Source of the DNA: CAYPNF01 sp964411985
GTDB lineage: Bacteria; Verrucomicrobiota; Verrucomicrobiia; Limisphaerales; J093
DNA: 53,947 nt
Direction: 5' to 3'
Assembly (NCBI GenBank): GCA_964411985.1
Contig: CAYPNF010000054.1
Coordinates: forward strand, 1 to 53,947
Shown: positions 9,302 to 17,187 of the stretch, piece by piece
Layout: every line of letters starts with the position of its first letter
Numbering within the stretch: position 1 is the stretch's first letter
The notes under the pieces: model-generated
What the model was told of the DNA's origin: nothing
The model's database searches: none
The model's input: only the letters and a program-made list of their open reading frames with translations
Translations under genes and position numbers: made by a program

Positions 9302-12300
9302 ATGAAATCTGGCCGGCATAAGCGCGATCGACCGACCCAGCCCACTCTCCGGTCTCGCAGCCGGCGCTTCTGGCGCATTCTGCGCCTCACCTTCCGGGGG
9401 TTTCGCATCACGGTCTGGCTCGGGGTGCTGCTGCTCCTGACCGCCCTGATCTATGTCAGCCAGATCGGGTTGCCCGGCTTTGCCAAACAACGGATCCTCC
9501 AGGAACTCAAAGCCAATGGCATCAGCCTCGAATTCGAGCGGGTGCGCTGGCGCTGGCACCAGGGAATTGTCGCAGACGAGATTACGCTGCGCTCCAGTCA
9601 GGGGTCGAACGCCCCCTCCATCTACCTTGGGGAGGCCTCCGTTAGGCTTAGCCAGGCCGCCTTGTGCCGGTTCCAACTCAAGATCGAGGGGCTGGAGATT
9701 CGGCGGGGACGCCTGGAAGTCCCTCTTTCCTCCGAAAACCGGGCTCCGCTTCAGCTTTCCATTACCAATATCTCGACCGTCCTTCGGTTTCTCCCCCGGA
9801 ACCAATGGGAGTTGGACGAGTTCCAAGCGCAGTTCGAAGGCGCGCGCATCCAGGCCCAAGGTTCCGTCGCCAACGCCATCGCCATCCAATCGTGGGGCCG
9901 GCCCTCCCGCCACCCCACTGTGGGATCCGTGGGTGAGCTGTGGCGAACCCAGTTATACGAGATCGTGAAGGTAGCCCGGTCGCTCCATTTTCAAGCTCCC
10001 CCCAGCTTGTGGGTTCGGTTCAAAGGGGATGCCATCGACCCTGCTTCCTTTACTGCGGAACTTCGCTGCGAGGCCAGCGGCGCGACCAGCCCGTGGGGCC
10101 GAGCTGACAACCTCCTCCTGAAAACCAAACTAAATGATCCCCCCCTCACCAATGGATGGTTCAGCACCGACGTCTCCCTGGTCATGGCCAACGCTGAGAC
10201 TCGCTGGGGTAAGGTACGCACGGGGCATCTGAACCTCCTGATTGGTCAAAGCGCCACCAACGCCATCCCCCGGGTGGTCCAGGGCGAATTGCGCGCCCGC
10301 GAGCTCCGTACGGAAAAGGTCAGTTTTCTGAGCGCCAGTCTTCAGGTTCGATCCCATCAGGCCGGCGATCCTGCTAACAGTTGGCGAAGCTCGTTCGAAC
10401 TTCAGGCAGACGACTTGGACTGCCTCGGCTGGCATTCTCGCAGCAATGTTTTGAAAGCAGAGATTACCCACTCGCTCACCAATCGTCTCACGGTTGCCGG
10501 GGAGGCGAATCTCCAGTTCGGCGAGGTTCAGGGCCCAGTCGGCACTCTGCAAGGTGCTTCTTTCCACCTTTCTCTCTCGCCCGCTTCCTCGTACACCACC
10601 AACTCCTCCTGGGGGGGCTGGAACCTGCTCGCCCCTCATCAGATTCGTCTAGAGGCCGAGATTGATCGCGCCGTCACACGCTTCTTCCCGCTGCAAAGCC
10701 TCTCCTTTACCGCGGGGTGGGAACTGCCCCACCTCACCGTTACCAACCTCCAGGCGCGCTCGAATGAAGGGGAACTCCGCCTGCCCAGCTTAGGCCTGGA
10801 CATCGATAGTCGGCGCCTCGACCTTGCCCTTTTAGCCCGTCTGGACTGGCATCGCCTCGGGCCTGCGCTTCCTACGAATGCCGCCGCTTGGCTCGCAGAC
10901 GCTCAATGGTCCGCGCTGCCCGGTCTCGAGGCCGAGATTGCCTGGACGGTCCCGCCTTGGACCAACCTCATCGAAACCGCTTCCTCCAATCTGCTGGAAA
11001 CCGCTCACGGCACCGCCATTCTTGATGTTCCCCAGCCCTCTCTCCGAGGTGTCACCGCCAACCGCTTGAAAGCGAAGATAAGCTATGGGGATCGGATTGT
11101 GCACATTCCCCAGTTGTTGTTGGATCGACCCGAAGGCCGCCTGGAGGCCTCAGGATCGCTTCACCTGCCGAGTCGAGACCTCTCCCTCGCGCTGGAGAGT
11201 CAAATCTACCCGGATTGCTTCTACCCCATCGCTGGTCGCGGCGGCCAGCTTGGCTTGGGCTATTTCCATTTCTCGGAGCCTCCTCGGCTTCAGGCCCAGA
11301 TCCAGGGATCGCTGCTCGATCTCAGGACTCTTTCCGTTTCCGGGTCCCTCGGGATTACGAATTTCTTCTTCAGGAAGGAGGCCGTGGAAACCTTTCGTAC
11401 AGACCTCGCCCTTTCCAATCTCTTTCTCGTTGCCTCCCAGATCAACCTCACCCGTTCGGATGGCGAATGGGTCAAAGCTCCCGCGGTCGGATTGAACCTG
11501 ACCAACGGCTGGCTCTATTTTACCAATGCGGAAGCCCGGGTTGACCCCATGCGAGTTTGCCGGGCGATCGGAGGAGAGGTGCCGGAAACCATCGAGCCGT
11601 ATCATTTCTCCTCTCCCCCTTTGGCCAGGGTCAATGGGGAGGTTCCCACGGTGGGTGGCACTCGCTACGCGAATATGACCTTTGAAGTGAACGGCGGCCC
11701 GTTCGATTGGTGGCGATTCCGTTTCCCCCAGATTGAAGCCACTGTGCGTTGGCAGGGCGACACCGTCACGATCACTAACCTTGTTGGCGCCTTCTACCGA
11801 GGTAATCTTCGCGGTCACATGTTTGTGGATTTTCCTCCAGGACTTTCCCCTGAGCTCCGCTTTGAAACCTGGATTCGTGACATGGATCTGCACCGGTTTC
11901 TCGCCGACGTCACGACGTCGACCAATAACATCGAGGGGTGGGTGAGCGGGTACCTGAATATCACCTCCGCCAAAACAGAAGACTGGGATAGCTGGTTCGG
12001 ATCTGGTACCGCCGAAATGCGCGATGGGCTACTGTGGGAGCTCCCGCTCTTCGGCCTCTTCTCGCCCGCCCTCAACTCCGTCACCCCGGGTTTGGGAAGC
12101 AGTCGCGCCAAGGCGGGTAAGATGACCTATACGATCAAGCGGAGCGTAGTTTACACCGATGACCTTGAGATCCGTTCACCCCCTGCTTTCCTGCTCTACG
12201 AAGGCCGGGTGAATTTTCAGGGCCAATTGTCGGCTCGCGTCGAGGCCAAGGTGCTTCGTACGACTCCTCTCCTTGGGCCTCTCCTGGGTTTGGTCACCGC

Positions 12301-12493
12301 CCCTTTGACCAAGCTCGCCGAGTACAAGGTTACAGGAACCCTTGGCGAACCCGTCCTTGCCCCCATGTACTTCCCCGCCCGCATTGTGGAGGGAATTCTG
12401 AATCCGTTTCGCATTCTCAAGAAGCTCGCCCCGAAAGAGCCCCCGCCTCCGACGGCGGATCCAGCCACCAAGACCACGAACGGAGGAGAATGA
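9302..12493 (+). CDS. Large AsmA-like envelope protein
   Basis: The protein has 1063 residues: a basic N-terminus, one TM (about 36-53) and a very long beta-rich periplasmic region. The segment after the TM (ILQELKANGISLEFERVRW) is typical of AsmA/TamB/YhdP-like proteins. The C-terminal part has the AsmA family features: a G-T-A-E-M-R-D-G-L motif, a leucine-rich LWELPLFGLFSP stretch, and then a G-R-V-N-F-Q-G-Q-L strand. AsmA-like proteins form long hydrophobic grooves that are proposed to carry phospholipids between the membranes. The start lies 68 bp after the DUF4340 gene, on the same strand, and the S9 peptidase gene begins 9 bp after the stop. A role in lipid transport here is inferred from fold type. 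Confidence 0.82.
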   Translation: MKSGRHKRDRPTQPTLRSRSRRFWRILRLTFRGFRITVWLGVLLLLTALIYVSQIGLPGFAKQRILQELKANGISLEFERVRWRWHQGIVADEITLRSSQGSNAPSIYLGEASVRLSQAALCRFQLKIEGLEIRRGRLEVPLSSENRAPLQLSITNISTVLRFLPRNQWELDEFQAQFEGARIQAQGSVANAIAIQSWGRPSRHPTVGSVGELWRTQLYEIVKVARSLHFQAPPSLWVRFKGDAIDPASFTAELRCEASGATSPWGRADNLLLKTKLNDPPLTNGWFSTDVSLVMANAETRWGKVRTGHLNLLIGQSATNAIPRVVQGELRARELRTEKVSFLSASLQVRSHQAGDPANSWRSSFELQADDLDCLGWHSRSNVLKAEITHSLTNRLTVAGEANLQFGEVQGPVGTLQGASFHLSLSPASSYTTNSSWGGWNLLAPHQIRLEAEIDRAVTRFFPLQSLSFTAGWELPHLTVTNLQARSNEGELRLPSLGLDIDSRRLDLALLARLDWHRLGPALPTNAAAWLADAQWSALPGLEAEIAWTVPPWTNLIETASSNLLETAHGTAILDVPQPSLRGVTANRLKAKISYGDRIVHIPQLLLDRPEGRLEASGSLHLPSRDLSLALESQIYPDCFYPIAGRGGQLGLGYFHFSEPPRLQAQIQGSLLDLRTLSVSGSLGITNFFFRKEAVETFRTDLALSNLFLVASQINLTRSDGEWVKAPAVGLNLTNGWLYFTNAEARVDPMRVCRAIGGEVPETIEPYHFSSPPLARVNGEVPTVGGTRYANMTFEVNGGPFDWWRFRFPQIEATVRWQGDTVTITNLVGAFYRGNLRGHMFVDFPPGLSPELRFETWIRDMDLHRFLADVTTSTNNIEGWVSGYLNITSAKTEDWDSWFGSGTAEMRDGLLWELPLFGLFSPALNSVTPGLGSSRAKAGKMTYTIKRSVVYTDDLEIRSPPAFLLYEGRVNFQGQLSARVEAKVLRTTPLLGPLLGLVTAPLTKLAEYKVTGTLGEPVLAPMYFPARIVEGILNPFRILKKLAPKEPPPPTADPATKTTNGGE

Positions 12494-12502
12494 TTCTCCT
12501 TC

Positions 12503-14485
12503 ATGTTTTCCCCTCTTTGGCGCAAAATGCCCCCCATGCGAAAGCAGATTCTTGCTCTGTGCTCACTCGGCGTTCTTTTGTTGGATACCCAGGCCCAGGT
12601 TCCTGAAAACCTCGTTGCCGACGGAATCCCCGAGCTGACCCTTGGCCTCAAGAAAGACGTGGGTCGATACCTCGAGTTCCGCGCTGCCACGTTCCAAGGT
12701 TGGCATCCGGTGAAACGGGAAGTCCTCATCTCCACCCGTTTTGCTGATGCCGCACAGTTGCACTTGGTGTCGATGCCCGGGGGAGCCCGGAGACAGTTGA
12801 CGTTCCTTCCCGAGCCGGTTGCCTCAGGTTCATTTCAGCCAAAGGCCGGCAGTTGCTTGGTCTTTTCACAGGACGTGGGAGGCGGCGAGTTCTATCAGTT
12901 GTTCCGCTACGACCTCCAAGAGGGTCGGATCAGCCTCCTTACCGATGGGAAATCCAGAAATGTGAATCCACGTTGGTCACGCGATGGAAAACGCCTCGCC
13001 TATTCTTCAACAAGGCGTAACGGCAAGGATACCGACATCTATCTCATCGATCCGCTCCAGCCTGGCAGCGACCGAATGCTGCTCCAGCGCCAAGGTGGCG
13101 GGTGGAGTGTTCTGGATTGGTCTCACGACGGTGATCAACTCCTCTTGCTGGAGTATATCTCCATCAATGAGAGTCTCCTGCACCTGCTTCAGGTCTCGAC
13201 CGGAGAAGTTCGTCTCCTTACACCCAAGACCTCTGAGAAAGTCTCCTACGGTCGGGCGCTTTTCTCACGGGATGATAAGTCGATCTATGCCACCAGCGAC
13301 GCTGGATCCGAGTTTCGGCTTCTTGTCCAAATCGACATGTCCTCGGGCCGCCAACGTCCGATTGTGCCCAAGCTGAAGTGGGATGTGGAGGATCTCGACC
13401 TTTCGCCCGATGGTAGATGGCTTGCGTACGTCAGTAACGAGAACGGTGCCAGTGCCCTTCATCTGCTTGAGACTGGGAATGTTTTCCGAGAAGTCCCCAT
13501 GCCGAAACTGCCCTTGGGAGTGATCAGCGGTCTCGAATGGCATTCCAGCGGCCGTGAACTCGGCTTCTCGCTCAGCTCGGCTAAATCGCCCAGCGATGTC
13601 TATTCGATCAACGTGAAGAAACAGCGCCTGGAAAGATGGACGCAGAGTGAGACCGGTGGCTTGAACCCAGGCGTCTTTGTCGAGCCCAGCCTCATTACCT
13701 TCAAGAGTTTCGACGGTCTTTCCATCTCCGCCTTCGTCTATCGACCCGATCCCACGAGGTTCCCTGGACGGCGCCCCGCTATCGTCAGCATTCACGGCGG
13801 TCCTGAGTCGCAGTCGAGGCCTAGTTTTCTGGCCCGAAACAACTATTTGCTAAACGAACTTGGGATCGCCCTCGTTGTTCCGAATGTTCGCGGCTCAAGC
13901 GGGTACGGGAAGACGTTCCTCACCCTCGACAACGGCTTCCGGCGCGAGGACTCGGTGCGCGATATCGGGGCTCTACTGGATTGGATCCAGACCGATCGGG
14001 CTCTGGATCCTTCCCACGTGGTGGTCATGGGGGGGAGCTACGGGGGTTACATGGTTCTGGCCTGCATGACCCATTACAACGATCGTCTCAAAGCCGGTGT
14101 CGATGTCGTCGGTATCTCCAATTTCCTCACCTTCCTTCAGAATACCCAGGACTACCGGCGTGACCTTCGCCGAGTGGAGTACGGGGATGAACGAGATCCC
14201 GCGATGAAGGAGTTTCTAAAGAAAATATCTCCCACCACCAGCGTTCAGAAGATCCAGCGCCCGCTCCTCGTGGTCCAGGGCAAGAACGATCCGCGCGTGC
14301 CGGTTACCGAATCCGAGCAGATGGTTCAGGCCATCCGCGCCAACGGCGGAAAAGCTTGGTACTTGATGGCCAAGGACGAAGGGCACGGCTTTGCCAAGAA
14401 ACGAAACCAGGATTTCCAGTTTGCGGTCACCATCCAGTTTCTCCAGGAGGTGCTTGGTTTGGCGACTCGCAATGGAGACCACTGA
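12503..14485 (+). CDS. S9 family (prolyl oligopeptidase-type) secreted peptidase
   Basis: The protein has 660 residues from the ATG at 12503. Later in-frame ATGs at 12527 and 12536 give a cleaner signal peptide (MRKQILALCSLGVLLLDTQA) and may be the true start. Residues 60-390 contain TolB/WD40-like propeller repeats with SPDGRWLAY-type motifs. Residues 395-655 are an alpha/beta-hydrolase domain. The triad is Ser512 in GGSYGG, Asp596 in GKNDPRVP and His628 in EGHGF. These fit the S9 dipeptidyl or acylaminoacyl peptidases, which cut short peptides and could digest products of the HtrA-like protease encoded upstream. A short palindrome, GGAGAATGATTCTCC, covers the stop of the preceding gene (12485-12499). 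Confidence 0.92.
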   Translation: MFSPLWRKMPPMRKQILALCSLGVLLLDTQAQVPENLVADGIPELTLGLKKDVGRYLEFRAATFQGWHPVKREVLISTRFADAAQLHLVSMPGGARRQLTFLPEPVASGSFQPKAGSCLVFSQDVGGGEFYQLFRYDLQEGRISLLTDGKSRNVNPRWSRDGKRLAYSSTRRNGKDTDIYLIDPLQPGSDRMLLQRQGGGWSVLDWSHDGDQLLLLEYISINESLLHLLQVSTGEVRLLTPKTSEKVSYGRALFSRDDKSIYATSDAGSEFRLLVQIDMSSGRQRPIVPKLKWDVEDLDLSPDGRWLAYVSNENGASALHLLETGNVFREVPMPKLPLGVISGLEWHSSGRELGFSLSSAKSPSDVYSINVKKQRLERWTQSETGGLNPGVFVEPSLITFKSFDGLSISAFVYRPDPTRFPGRRPAIVSIHGGPESQSRPSFLARNNYLLNELGIALVVPNVRGSSGYGKTFLTLDNGFRREDSVRDIGALLDWIQTDRALDPSHVVVMGGSYGGYMVLACMTHYNDRLKAGVDVVGISNFLTFLQNTQDYRRDLRRVEYGDERDPAMKEFLKKISPTTSVQKIQRPLLVVQGKNDPRVPVTESEQMVQAIRANGGKAWYLMAKDEGHGFAKKRNQDFQFAVTIQFLQEVLGLATRNGDH

Positions 14486-14548
14486 GGAAGGGTGCCCTGG
14501 TGTTTGCCAGGCCGCTCGGCTTGCTGCTTTGTGGGTTTCCTACCCCCC

Positions 14549-16087
14549 TTACGCCCCTTCCTTCCCGGACCTCACCTCCGTGCTCTTTGCCATCTTACTT
14601 GGCCAAACCCAGTCTCCTTCGCTGAAACTCCAGGAAGGGAGGCCTTCTTTCGAGAAAGCAGGTTTGCCTCCATCGTCTTTCTCGTTCCATCCAACCGAAT
14701 ACAGGAGGAAATCTCCCGCTTGGGTTGACTCATACCGCATGGCTTGTCCCCCAATGGGATCGTGGGGGATGGCGTCCAGGAATTCGGGAAGCAGATCTAC
14801 CAACCGTTCCGGGTACTTTCCTCGCGCCATCCGATAACGCTCCAGCCCGCACACGATGATAGCTTGTTGAATCACTGTTTCGTTTCGGATCGCAGTTCGG
14901 TGTGCCTTCACCAGATTTGGCACGCCTATCACGGTAAGCCTCCAGTAAGGATGGTACTTGTGCCAGGGGCTTTCGAGCTCGGCCAAGAGTGCCTCCCCCC
15001 TTCGATCCAGGGCGGACGGTGAGACGTTGAGTGCGGAGACTTCCCCCCGGGTCAGCCCGCAAGACTGCATGACTCGGCAGTAATTGGCGAGATCTTGCCG
15101 TATCCAACCGTGTGGGATCAGCAACCATTCCAGCCTTTCGCCCAGGGTGGGCTCCCCCTGCACCCAGAAGGGAGATGTGGAACCTGAAGCCAGACTCCTC
15201 TCGACCAGGAGGAGAATCCCATTTCGCTCCCCCACGTGAAGCGCGTGATCCACCGCTTTCACCAGGTGAACGGACTTGAATCGCTCCTGGAAATGGCGCA
15301 GATGGTGGTCTTTCCACTGCCCGGCGCCGCAGCCTTCCCAAAAGCCTTGCATATAGAGCTGGGACACCGCGACCCGGATCATGGCAGAAACCAGCGTGGG
15401 TTGTCCCTCCAGAGCATCCACGAGCTTCCCGATCACCTGCAAATCGGCCAAGGCTTCGTCCGCTTTTCCGAGGGCAATCTTGGCGCTGGCGAGCATGGAA
15501 AAGTCCTGACTCAGGCAGCGGATGGCGACGTAGTTCGGCACGCTTCCATGGAAGGGGGTGGAGGGATCTGCGGGAAACTGGGCGTAAGCGCGCTGGGTAG
15601 CCGCCCTCAATTCGTCAAATTGCGGACTCAGAGATTCCATTCCTTGCAGGACATCTGCCGCCGGATTAGTGGAGTCGCTCGACAGGGTCACATTGGTATG
15701 GCTGCGAAGGTAGGCCTGGCATTCCTGTAGATCGTTACGTTGGCCGCTCAACATGTCCCGGGTATACGACCCTACCGCAATGGAACTGATTCGGTTCCAC
15801 TCATTGGAGTCGACGCTATCCTTGTATCCAATCGCAACCAGGAGCGGGGTCTTCGCGAAATTCTCAGCCTCTGGCACGCTGGGAGGAAGGGAGTGTGCGT
15901 AGTCCAGCACTTCCCCTTGGGCTTGCAGTGCCTGTTTCTGTTTTTCCAGTGCCCGCCGGCCGCGCCAGTTCTCCTGGGCTACAAATAGCACCATGATTCC
16001 GGAGATCGCGGCCACCCAGAAGAGGATGCGTTTCGCCCGCGACCTGGTTGGAGTCGGACTTGAGTCAACACGGGTGTTCAGATTCAT
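14549..16087 (-). CDS. Membrane-anchored protein of unknown function, third gene of an ECF sigma operon
   Basis: The protein has 512 residues from the ATG at 16087, which overlaps the stop of the preceding gene by 4 bp. It has a basic N-terminus, one TM (about residues 21-38) and a long helical extracytoplasmic region with a run of Leu and Ala helices. Near the C-terminus is a compact motif: RYRMARGKYPERLVDLLPEF, then a PHDPIGG segment, FLLYSVGWN and EKDDGG. I recognise this ending from many Verrucomicrobiota and Planctomycetes proteins, where it recalls the C-terminal region of type II pseudopilins, but I know no assigned function. The frame extends upstream to 16504, but that part overlaps the neighbouring coding region. 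Its place after the sigma and anti-sigma genes suggests a sensor or an effector of the same stress pathway. Confidence 0.8.
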   Translation of the reverse strand: MNLNTRVDSSPTPTRSRAKRILFWVAAISGIMVLFVAQENWRGRRALEKQKQALQAQGEVLDYAHSLPPSVPEAENFAKTPLLVAIGYKDSVDSNEWNRISSIAVGSYTRDMLSGQRNDLQECQAYLRSHTNVTLSSDSTNPAADVLQGMESLSPQFDELRAATQRAYAQFPADPSTPFHGSVPNYVAIRCLSQDFSMLASAKIALGKADEALADLQVIGKLVDALEGQPTLVSAMIRVAVSQLYMQGFWEGCGAGQWKDHHLRHFQERFKSVHLVKAVDHALHVGERNGILLLVERSLASGSTSPFWVQGEPTLGERLEWLLIPHGWIRQDLANYCRVMQSCGLTRGEVSALNVSPSALDRRGEALLAELESPWHKYHPYWRLTVIGVPNLVKAHRTAIRNETVIQQAIIVCGLERYRMARGKYPERLVDLLPEFLDAIPHDPIGGQAMRYESTQAGDFLLYSVGWNEKDDGGKPAFSKEGLPSWSFSEGDWVWPSKMAKSTEVRSGKEGA

Positions 16088-16566
16088 ACTGGCATAGACG
16101 TAGAAAGGGGGTTCAAACGACCTTGCCCAGGGGAACTGGGAGGCAAGCTTTGCGGGGAGCTTACAGGTGGCTCCAAAGGAGTTGCGGGTAACGGGGGAAG
16201 GGATGACAACGAATCCAGGAGATGGCTCAATTCCTGATGTTGTCTGACCAACAGCGAGCGAGGCGTTGCACCTATGGGTTGGCCAGGCGCAGAACTCGGG
16301 TTGACCGGGCCGAGTGAGTTCAGCTGCAGGAGAATGCCGGCGATCCAAATCGCCGCAACCCCAGCCCATGCTGCGGGATGCGGCCAGAGGTACTGGCGCA
16401 GGACCATAGCCAAGGAGTGCTGGGCGGGCGCAACGTGGCATGCTTTGGCAGGTGCGGCTGTTTGCGCACTTCGCATCGCTACCTCCAGGATCTCTTCGCG
16501 CCACTGTGGGGGGGCTTGCCGCAGGATTTGCTTGCGCAAACGTTCTTCGAAAGGGTCGGCTTCCAT
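16084..16566 (-). CDS. Putative anti-sigma factor, single TM
   Basis: This 160-residue protein starts 2 nt after the stop of the ECF sigma gene. Residues 1-40 are charged and helical (MEADPFEERLRKQ) and would face the cytoplasm, where an anti-sigma factor binds its sigma. One TM (about residues 78-95) follows, and then a Pro, Ser and Leu rich extracytoplasmic tail. I see no HxxxCxxC zinc motif of the ZAS type, so it would be a different kind of anti-sigma factor, if it is one. The identification rests on position, size and topology. It overlaps the next gene by 4 bp (ATGA). The frame runs further upstream to 16698, but that part lies inside the sigma gene. Confidence 0.72.
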   Translation of the reverse strand: MEADPFEERLRKQILRQAPPQWREEILEVAMRSAQTAAPAKACHVAPAQHSLAMVLRQYLWPHPAAWAGVAAIWIAGILLQLNSLGPVNPSSAPGQPIGATPRSLLVRQHQELSHLLDSLSSLPPLPATPLEPPVSSPQSLPPSSPGQGRLNPLSTSMPV

Positions 16567-16568
16567 AT

Positions 16569-17078
16569 TCACAGTTCTTCGTAGATAAGACGCAGTTGGT
16601 TGCGCAATTTGTCTATCCCGTATCGGTAGCGGCTGGCTGCCGTATTGGACGGGATCTCCAGAATTCCCGCAATCGCGTCGAAGGTGAGGCCCTCCCACAC
16701 TTTCAGATGCACCACCACCCGCTGTTCGTCTGGCAAATCGCGGAGGGCCGTCTCCAACCGCCTACGAAACTCCTCCGCATCCGGATCGGGAGCCGGTGAG
16801 AAAAGCGAGGTTGGCTCTTCCCCGAATGCTTCGTGTTTGCGTTTGCGAGTCGAGGATCGCCGGGCCCAATCCACCACCAGGTTGTGAGCCATCCGAAGGA
16901 GGAAAGCCCGTGCAGAACGAGCGCCGCTGACCGACGAAGGCGTCCCAGCAATTCGGCAGAAAACCTCCTGGAGAAGGTCTCTTGCGTCCGACTCGTTCCG
17001 CGTGCAATGAAGCAGGAACGCGAACAGGGGTTGCGCGTGTTCGTCATAGAGACGCTCCAGCTCATGGACTTCTGCCAT
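16569..17078 (-). CDS. ECF-type RNA polymerase sigma factor
   Basis: The 169-residue protein has both sigma regions expected of the ECF group. Region 2 lies at about residues 8-75, with DARDLLQEVFCRI and an Arg- and Trp-containing helix. Region 4 lies at about 110-165, with LPDEQRVVVHL and a helix-turn-helix around GLTFDAIAGILEIPSNTA followed by ASRYRYGIDKLR. It recruits RNA polymerase to its own set of promoters. The start at 17078 is an ATG with a weak GGA just upstream. The two downstream genes follow with a gap of 2 nt and an overlap of 4 nt, so the three form an operon. It is divergent from the GH110-like gene, and the 109 bp between them could hold promoters for both. I could not define a -35/-10 pair by eye. 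Confidence 0.92.
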   Translation of the reverse strand: MAEVHELERLYDEHAQPLFAFLLHCTRNESDARDLLQEVFCRIAGTPSSVSGARSARAFLLRMAHNLVVDWARRSSTRKRKHEAFGEEPTSLFSPAPDPDAEEFRRRLETALRDLPDEQRVVVHLKVWEGLTFDAIAGILEIPSNTAASRYRYGIDKLRNQLRLIYEEL

Positions 17079-17187
17079 TCCAGCAGTATTGACGCATCCA
17101 TCGGACCTTTTTGTCTATGGAAAAGCCGGATGGAAGCGAAATGATTGCCAGTCGTGGTCATTCACAGGCAAGCTCTTCCCGTAATCT

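Noticed and set aside
16505..16698. Extensions of the two downstream frames of the sigma operon into each other's coding region
   Set aside because: The starts at 16566 and 16087 give a 2-nt gap and a 4-bp overlap, as expected for coupled genes, and place the TM segments sensibly.
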